DNA from: Carettochelys insculpta
Lineage: Eukaryota > Chordata > Testudines > Carettochelyidae
Direction: 5' to 3'
DNA: 64,000 bases
Assembly: GCF_033958435.1 (NCBI RefSeq)
Contig: NC_134139.1
Span: 204,955,501-205,019,500 of the forward strand
Shown here: one piece after another, positions 57,854 to 64,000 of the stretch
How the letters are laid out: each line of letters begins with the position of its first letter
Position numbering within the stretch: position 1 is the first letter of the stretch
Translations under genes and position numbers: made by a program
Notes under the pieces: model-generated
The model's database searches: none
What the model was told of the DNA's origin: nothing
What the model saw: only the letters and a program-made list of their open reading frames with translations

Positions 57854-58582
57854 ATTTCTCAGATGTATCATTTATATGTCTGTAGTACCTTCCATCCAGA
57901 GCTGTGAACAGTAATCACATATTCGAAACATAGTGGAAACGCAACCATCTCCAAAGCAGAGGCAACAGATAGTTGGTGCACAGCACATTGTAGAATAGTG
58001 GAAAATATACAGCAAGGACACTCACGAAAATTCCTTCTCTTGAAAAGGTCTTAAAATACAAGCTGATGCAAGAATCCTTTTTATTTACCTTCAACAAATT
58101 GGGTTGTATTTAGTTTACCTACCTTGGAAAGAGGAAGGTTTAAGTGAATATAACAGATTTAAACACACTGGTTCAGGAAATCTAGGTACGTCAAATATGA
58201 AGCAGAGATCACTAAGCCATCTTAGGTTATAGTGAAGACGAACAACGGTAGGCTATAGTTAAGATTCTTCTACACTAATATATAGGTATAGTACATCACT
58301 AGATAACTGACAAGATTTATATATGAATCACATTTAGTGCATCTGCCAATGCTATATGGAATGAAAAATAAACTTTAAGACAAAAGTGTAAAAAAACTTA
58401 GAGAGCTCAAATTTTCAGTCATTAGTTTTCTCTTATTTGTTTGTATAGGTCTAGCTGATATTTAACTGGATCACATCACACACTTATGAAGTGAAGTCAA
58501 ACATCACCCTAACTACCTTACAAACAAATAAATGTTACTGCATTTGAAGTTACAGATTGGTATATAAAACCTGTATGATGAC

Positions 58583-59266
58583 TAGGGCCCTACCAAATTC
58601 AGGGCCTGGAAAAATGCATCAAGGACTGTGAAATCTGGTCTTCCCCATGATATATTACACAGATTTCATAGGGGAGATCTGCATTTCTCAAACTGGGCTT
58701 CCTGATCAAAAATGGAGTTGTGAAGGGATCATAAGGTTATTTTAGGATGGGTCACATGCCACAGTGACCTCTGCACTGCTTTCAGAGCTGGGCTGATGGA
58801 GAGTGATGGCTGTGGGCCAGGTTCCCAGCTGTGCCCAAACAACACTTTACCAGCAGCAATACAGCAGTAAGGGTGGCAACAATATATCATGCTGCCATTA
58901 CTTCTGCACTGTTTCCCTAAGAGCTGGGTGGATAGAAAATGGCAGCTGCTGATGGAGGGACCAGCTCTGCAGGTAGCAGCACAGAAGTAAATGCAGTCCT
59001 TATTTCTGCACTGTTGCTGGTAGTGGCTCTGCCTTCAGAGCTGAAATCCCGAACAGCAGCCACATCTCTTCAGCTGCTCAGCTCTGAAAGCAGAGAAGTA
59101 AAGGTAGAAATACTGCAACCCCCGCTCCTCACCAACTCTTTTTGGGTCAGTTCCCCTATTATTACAGCACCCTAAAATTTCAGATTTGAGTAGCTGAAAT
59201 CATGAAATTTACAATCTTCTCACCATGAAACTGACCAACATGGACTGTGAGTTTAGTAGGGGCTTA
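58583..59266. mobile_element. non-autonomous hAT element, 684 bp
   Basis: TAGGGCCCTACCAAATTCA at the left and GTTTAGTAGGGGCTTA at the right are inverted ends. ATGATGAC (58575-58582) and ATGATGAA (59267-59274) are an 8-bp duplication with one change. Confidence 0.75.
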
Positions 59267-59274
59267 ATGATGAA

Positions 59275-60689
59275 ACTGAGAATTTATGAATATTCTTTAG
59301 TAAAAAGAACTACATTAGAACGAAGAGTTCAACATATTTCTATTCAACTGAAGACAAAAAGCTGTGAATAGTAATAATGTTATAAGGTACTTTGGCTGCA
59401 CTCCAAACAAGTTCAGAGTTCCATTTAGGGTAAGTACTAAAGGCCCAAAGATATGGTTCTTGCTGAGAACACCATCAGGGTCTCATTCATGTCAGCCAGT
59501 TCCACAGAATTAATTGAAATTAAACAAGCTTACAGTATAAGGTTGCAAATTCAGACAAGGTGCAACAAAAGAGCAACTTGCGTGGACCACAGGATGTTTA
59601 CTCAAACACCAGTTTCAATGCAAGAAGTTAATGTGGTAAAACTTCCTTGCAAGGAAGCAGATATATTTATTCACAAAGGGGTCCAATCAAACTCCCATTA
59701 GCTATATTACTATGTATTTACTCAATGCCTAAAAGTGTAACACAGATATGTGTTCTATCTTATAGATCTAGATCTGAAAGCTTCCTACCCTGAGGAATTT
59801 ACAGTCCAAAGAGAATAAAAGGATGCAGATACCAAGAATGCTTCAAAGGTTAAATATCCACAGTCAGTCTGCCTCTGAGACCAAGAATCTACACATTCAG
59901 TCAACAGGTTTATATTTTATACTCTCCTATGGTGGAGGGTCATGTGCAATCAAACTCAGAAGAATTCAGACGATTTCTTGTTTCACATCCAAAAGCCTCC
60001 CAAGATTCATACTACTATTACTAAAAATTAAGTGCAAATTACAACACAGGATTTTAAAAGTCATGGTCTTGCCTTGAGGTTTAGTTTTAAAAAAAAAAAA
60101 CACAACACAAAAAACCAAAACCACAGGAACTTTTAAAGTGTTACCAGAAGACGAGCCCTAAGACAATCAGACTTTAAAGCTGCATAACACATACCTTGCT
60201 TGCAACTTTAAAAGGAGCAACCCTAATTTACTTCAGCAGTACACGAACCTAGCATTACCTCATTGCTCCTTACATTAAGTTTCAGGAGCATCAGAAATGT
60301 TTTATTGTCATACTGCATGTATGTATATCTCCTTAATATATTCCTGACTTTTTTTTCCCTTTTGTGCACTTGTTTCTCAACTAGCTGCAATATCTGAATT
60401 TTTCTGTTTGAAAAAACCACAGTAAAATACAAGAAAAATACCCTGACTATAACTAATACACTGCATATGTATGTTTTATTTTTAAGATTTCCTTCATCAA
60501 TTCATACATCCTCTTCCAGCTGTTTTTATCCTCACATTCCCATAGTCTGGGATACTTGGGGTCACATTCACTTCTACAGGTCCTATTAATGACAGGTGAC
60601 TCTCCTCCTCTCCCACTCTCTCCCCTCTCCCCTTGCTCCCCCATATAGACCCTGGATTCTTGTTTTTGCTCCAAATCTGATGTAATGCG
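59275..60689. other. AT-rich intronic DNA without recognisable feature
   Basis: A run at 60090-60101. No exon or element end recognised. Confidence 0.35.
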
Positions 60690-60766
60690 TCTTATCTACA
60701 AAAGCACGTTATCTAATAAATAAAATGGTTAGTCTTTAAGGTGCTTCCAGACTACTTGTTTTTATG
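60690..60766 (+). repeat. PLE-terminus fragment
   Basis: CTAATAAATAAAATGGTTAG and TCTTTAAGGTGCTTCCAGAC follow the sense order of the family. Both ends are lost. Confidence 0.55.
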
Positions 60767-60779
60767 TGAGGGTGTGTAT

Positions 60780-61030
60780 GTGAGCTGAGGGAGTCATTAA
60801 GTGGAAGGGAAAGCTGATGGGGGAAAGGGAGAATGAAAGGGGAGGACACTGGGAAGGAAAAGAGACAAAGAAGGAGATGGGTGCAAGAGGTGGGGGATGT
60901 TATGGAAACAGGAAAAAGAGAGAAAGAGGGGAGAGCAGGGAGACCTTAGAAGGAATGACAATCATAATGGAAAGAAACATGGGTAGTAACAGGGAGGACA
61001 TGAATTAACTGAGGAGACAGGAAGAGAGAG
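60780..61030. repeat. purine-rich tract
   Basis: About 250 bp almost all A and G on the plus strand, with AGAGAGAAAG- and GGGGAGAG-type runs. It could form triplex or non-B DNA. Confidence 0.6.
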
Positions 61031-61599
61031 TTATGGGTAACTTCTGTGAGAAGGCAGCTTAAGCCTATTCACCGTCCACAGCAACAGGGGCAGTTCCTCC
61101 TGCATTCTGGTGCTGCTACCAGCCTCCCTGTGTGCATCTTGTAACTGCTCAAAGGTAGACTCAAACCTGAGACTTCTGGAGCTTAGTGCAGGCCCCTCTA
61201 CAGCTTGAGCTGAAGGCCAGGTGGCTCTCAGCTTCAACTGTAGAGGACACATCCTTTCTCTGTGAAGAGGTCTAGGTACCACTACATGGGACAGTTAACC
61301 GCACAGAGATAGGTGTGTGGGTTACAATCTCTCTTAGGTGGTAGCGTGAACCCCTCCCCTCACGCTGCTCATTTCTGGCTCTCACCAGCTCTTCAGTGAG
61401 CTTTAGGGTAGATGGGCCTTTCTCCCCACCCCAGTTTATTGTGTGGCATCAGTCAGCCTGTGTCTCCCCCGCATCAACAAGAGATATGTACGTGGGAGCA
61501 ATAGGGAGATGATCACTATTCCCCAGCCAGGGGGAGGTTTGGGGGGAAAGTCTCTCTCCCACAGCCTCAAGTGTGTCCATCAGTTGCTCCCTCTCCACC

Positions 61600-62340
61600 T
61601 TCAGTGGGAGGTGGTGGCACATTGGGGGTGTCACTCACTGCCTCTCCCCCTCAGCAAAGGCGGGGTTGGGGGTGTCTGGAAATCTCTCTCTCCCCTCAGG
61701 AAGGGGGGGGATGTATGGCTGGGAGATGGGATCAGCCAATGCCTCTCTCCCCCCTCCAGAACGGGGGTGGGGGGGGTGTCCAGTCATTCTCAGTGTTTCT
61801 CCCATCCCAGAGGGTGGGGTGAGGGGAAGCTAAGAAGAGACTGGGAGCAGTGTCAGTCCGTGCCCCTCCCCCAGCAAGAGCTGATTGATGGGTGCAGCTC
61901 AGTGCACCCACCCCCGTGAGGGACACGAAGCCGTGGTGGTGGGTCTCTCTCCCCCTGCGGGGGGGGGGGGGGGGGGGCTGGTCAGTGCCTCCCGACAGGC
62001 TGGGAGAAGTATCACTCCGTGTCCCCCCACCCACCCAGCAAGGGGAGGACTGATCAGTTCCTCTCAAGGGGCTGGGAACGGTGTCAAAGTGCCTGTCCCC
62101 CAGCGAGGACTCGGGGGAAGGTGGGCAGCTGGCCAGCGCCCCCCCCCCCACAAAGAGGCAGAAGCAGTGTCAGCCGGTGTCGCTCCCTCAGGGGCTGGGA
62201 GTGGTGCTGGTCAGTGCCTCTGCCTCAGCGGGGAGTTGGGGGGGCTGGTCGGTGCCCCCCAAGGGGCTGGGTACAAGGTCGGTCCCCACCGCTGGCGGGA
62301 GAGGGGGGCATTGGGTGTCTCCCCCTGCCCGGGGCTGGGC
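61600..62340. repeat. degenerate tandem repeat, GC-rich, in KIF13B intron 1
   Basis: A unit near 50-60 bp recurs with many changes: GGGCTGGGAGCAGTGTCAGT, then CCGTGCCCCTCCCCCAGCAA. Copies can be read near 61730, 61848, 61998, 62070, 62160, 62200 and 62260. It abuts the donor side of exon 1. Confidence 0.6.
61959..61977 (+). repeat. 19-nt G run
   Basis: Nineteen consecutive G on the plus strand (C on the KIF13B coding strand). It can form a G-quadruplex in the template strand and is a likely assembly weak point. Confidence 0.9.
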
Positions 62341-62349
62341 GGCTCTCAC

Positions 62350-62404
62350 CTCTCCTGTTCATGGGACGGACCCGCACCGCCACCTTCACTTTGGAGTCCC
62401 CCAT
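62350..62404 (-). CDS. KIF13B: KIF13B coding exon 1 (start of kinesin-3 motor domain)
   Basis: The minus strand reads ATG at 62404, MGDSKVKVAVRVRPMNRR and one base of the next codon, followed by a GTGAGA donor at 62349. VKVAVRVRPMN is the first beta-strand of kinesin-3 motors, and the MGDSKVKVAV opening is that of KIF13B. The start context has G at -3 and G at +4. Together with exon 2 it gives the first 49 residues of the protein without gap. The ATG is preceded by a CpG-rich stretch with no in-frame upstream ATG close by. Confidence 0.95.
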
Positions 62405-62596
62405 CCCGCCGCTGCTCTCCCTCCTCCTCGGCTTCCGTCTTCAGCGGAGGGCACGGGACACCCGGCGGCAGGGCAGGGGGCGGGGCGAGCGGGGGGCGGA
62501 GCTCCGGGACTCTGCGTGCGGGAACGCCCCGCGGGCCTACACTCCCCAGCTCGCAACGCGCTACCCCTCGGGCCGCGCGGGTCAGGAGGACGTGTT

Positions 62597-62615
62597 GCAT
62601 GCTGGGAAGCGTAGT
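62597..62615 (-). promoter_or_regulatory. ZNF143/SBS-like site
   Basis: The minus strand reads ACTACGCTTCCCAGCATGC, which matches the ACTACAnnTCCCAGmATGC promoter element bound by ZNF143 and partners at all but one position (ACTACG for ACTACA). It lies 193 bp upstream of the ATG. Confidence 0.75.
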
Positions 62616-62648
62616 CCCGCGGGTCCCTCTCACTCACGGCGGAGCGTT

Positions 62649-62659
62649 GCATGCTGGGA
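62649..62659 (-). promoter_or_regulatory. half ZNF143/SBS-like site
   Basis: TCCCAGCATGC in the same orientation, 52 bp upstream of the first. The ACTACA half is missing. Confidence 0.55.
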
Positions 62660-62879
62660 CCTGGAGGCGGCAGGTGTTGGTGCCTGTCGAGGGGCGACCT
62701 CTAGCTGGTGGTTTCTGCCACGTAAGGGCTGCCCTCCTGGGAGCTTGTGTGAAGCAACAGGCAGAGGGGGTCTTCCTTGCAGAAGAGGGGTCCTCGCTAG
62801 GAGTGTGGGGCTAGAGCATGAGGTGGCCTCAGGACACCTGGGTTCCACCCCCAGCTATGGGGGTGTAGGGAGAGATAGC

Positions 62880-62995
62880 AGGTGTCAGGACAGCTGTGGT
62901 TCAGTCTTCCTAGCTCTGCCACTGATCTTGGGCAAGCTTTCACATCTCTGTCCCCCATCTATAAGGGGGAGATGGAAAGTCACTGGATAATCCAG
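62880..62995 (-). repeat. MIR-like fragment
   Basis: CCTAGCTCTGCCACTGATCTT, GGGCAAGCTTTCACATCTCT and CCCCCATCTATAAGGGGGA follow the antisense MIR core in order. Confidence 0.6.
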
Positions 62996-63415
62996 TACTA
63001 GCCTGTGGAGGGGGGGGAGCACAGATTGGCTGGTTGGACCCAGGGCATCCTAACAAAACCACAAAGATGGTTTCATCTTTTCTTCAATTTATTTTTCACA
63101 CACATACAACACTCCCACTTCAAACAAGCAAACAATGAACCCTCTGAGTTATTGAGACTGTTTTGCCTGCAAGCTAAGATGAAAACAACTGGAAAGATAG
63201 GCTTATTTGTATTTCTGCATGCTTGCGAGGAACTCACAGGGAGAGAGAGACGTGTTAGCACTTATCTAAATAGACAATCTCTATTTCCAGGCTCTTTGAA
63301 ACACATAGGATCTCGTGCAGAGGTTCTCAAACTTAGGGCTACCATATCTGAACTTTCAAAAAAGAGGATTCCCCTGAGAGGGAGTGTATCTGTATCTGTA
63401 TCAGTATCATGCGCG
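62996..63415. other. upstream flank without recognisable feature
   Basis: Contains a short TGTATC repeat at 63387-63408 just before the CR1 fragment. No exon of an upstream gene seen. Confidence 0.35.
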
Positions 63416-64000
63416 GCTCGACCCACTGCTTACAAACAGGGAGGAACTAATAGGGAAGGTAAAGGTAGGTGACAACCTGGGAAGCAGTGATCATGAGATG
63501 GTAGATTTCAGGATCCTGACCACAGGAAGGAAAGAGAGCAGTAAATTATACACCTTGGACTTCAGGAAAGCAGACTTTGACTCCTTCAGGAACCTGATGG
63601 GCAGAATCCCCTGGGATGCTACCATGAAGGGAAAAGGAGTCCAGTAAAACTGGCAATATTTTAAGGAAGCCCTGTTGAAGGCACAGAAAGAACCCATCCC
63701 GATGTGCAGCAAGAGAAGTAAATATGGTAGGAGACCAGACTGGCTTACTGGGGAAATCCTTCAAAAACTTAGGCACAAAAAGGGAGCTTACAAAAAGTGG
63801 AAACTTGGACAGATATCTAGGGAGGGATATAAATGTACAGCTTGAGAATGCAGGGCAGTTATCAGGAAGGCGAAATCACAACTGGAATTGGCGACTCATA
63901 AGGAACGTGAAGGATAACAAGAAAAGTTTCTACAGGCATGTTAGCAAGAAGAAGGTGATCAGAGAAGGCGTGGGGCCCCTACTGGATGAGGGAGGTAACC
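63416..64000 (+). pseudogene. CR1 LINE ORF2 fragment, endonuclease C-terminus into linker
   Basis: Sense strand: LLTNREELIGKVKV then GSSDHEMVDFRI, the last catalytic motif (SDH) of the APE-type endonuclease, followed by FRKADFDSFRNLMGRIPWD, and in other frames RPDWLTGEILQKL and YKKWKLGQISREGYK. The element runs off the window before the RT domain. Stops near 63645 and later show it is dead. CR1 ORF2 makes the nicking endonuclease and reverse transcriptase. Confidence 0.85.

Larger units (their letters stand above)
47252..62349 (-). other. KIF13B: KIF13B intron 1
   Basis: It runs from the GTGAGA donor after exon 1 to the TTTATAG acceptor before exon 2, about 15.1 kb. The phase is one base from exon 1 and two from exon 2. 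It holds the repeats listed separately. The segment next to the promoter is GC-rich. Confidence 0.85.
62405..62700 (-). promoter_or_regulatory. KIF13B: KIF13B CpG-island promoter and 5' UTR
   Basis: Dense CpG dinucleotides begin at about 62340 and fade after 62700. There is no TATA box. The GGGGCGGGGC-like words (62475-62490, plus strand) fit Sp1-type sites. The transcription start is not determined but should lie between the ATG and the motifs at 62597-62659. Confidence 0.7.

Noticed and set aside
61885..62990. Overlapping 300-codon plus-strand frames across the KIF13B promoter
   Set aside because: They run through the tandem repeat and CpG island opposite to KIF13B exon 1, have no domain, and differ from one another in every frame.

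Overview
The window looks like nuclear DNA of a turtle, probably a cryptodire. It carries CR1 LINEs, a tRNA-headed SINE with a CR1-like tail of the tortoise type, Penelope-like element (PLE) debris, Harbinger, hAT and Tigger-like DNA elements, old MIR/CORE-SINE pieces and an ERV. Gene density is vertebrate-like, and I could support only one host gene.

That gene is KIF13B (kinesin-3 family, GAKIN), on the minus strand. Its first coding exon (62350-62404) lies in a CpG-rich promoter with two ZNF143/SBS-like motifs. Exon 2 (47158-47251) joins it in phase across a 15.1-kb intron. I found no exon 3, so positions 1-47157 are best read as part of intron 2. Positions above about 62700 are upstream of the gene.

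Region by region: 1-7300 holds CR1 ends and a PLE GIY-YIG reading frame split by a 4.6-kb Harbinger transposon, which keeps its DDE triad and a Myb/SANT-like partner gene. 8475-8794 is a palindromic PLE-terminus insertion. 11988-16399 is an internally deleted provirus with 449-bp LTRs and a 5-bp target duplication. 17000-47000 is intron with a decayed HARBI1 transposase copy, CR1s, SINEs, hAT, Harbinger and Tigger-like MITEs, and many short PLE-terminus copies. 47158-62404 holds KIF13B exons 2 and 1, with an RLE-type LINE fragment, three serial PLE insertions, hAT elements, another LINE fragment and a GC-rich degenerate tandem repeat near the promoter. 63416-64000 is a CR1 ORF2 fragment running off the end.

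The observation most worth following is the high-copy PLE-terminus family. Many copies are snap-back palindromes with target duplications, one arm keeping the full terminus and the other stopping short. Their conserved core matches a type I hammerhead ribozyme: CUGANGA box, 5-bp stem II, GAAA box and a self-complementary AGCU stem III. Stem I sequences differ between copies but stay complementary. A degenerate version of the same motif sits just after the PLE GIY-YIG reading frame, which ties the family to PLEs.
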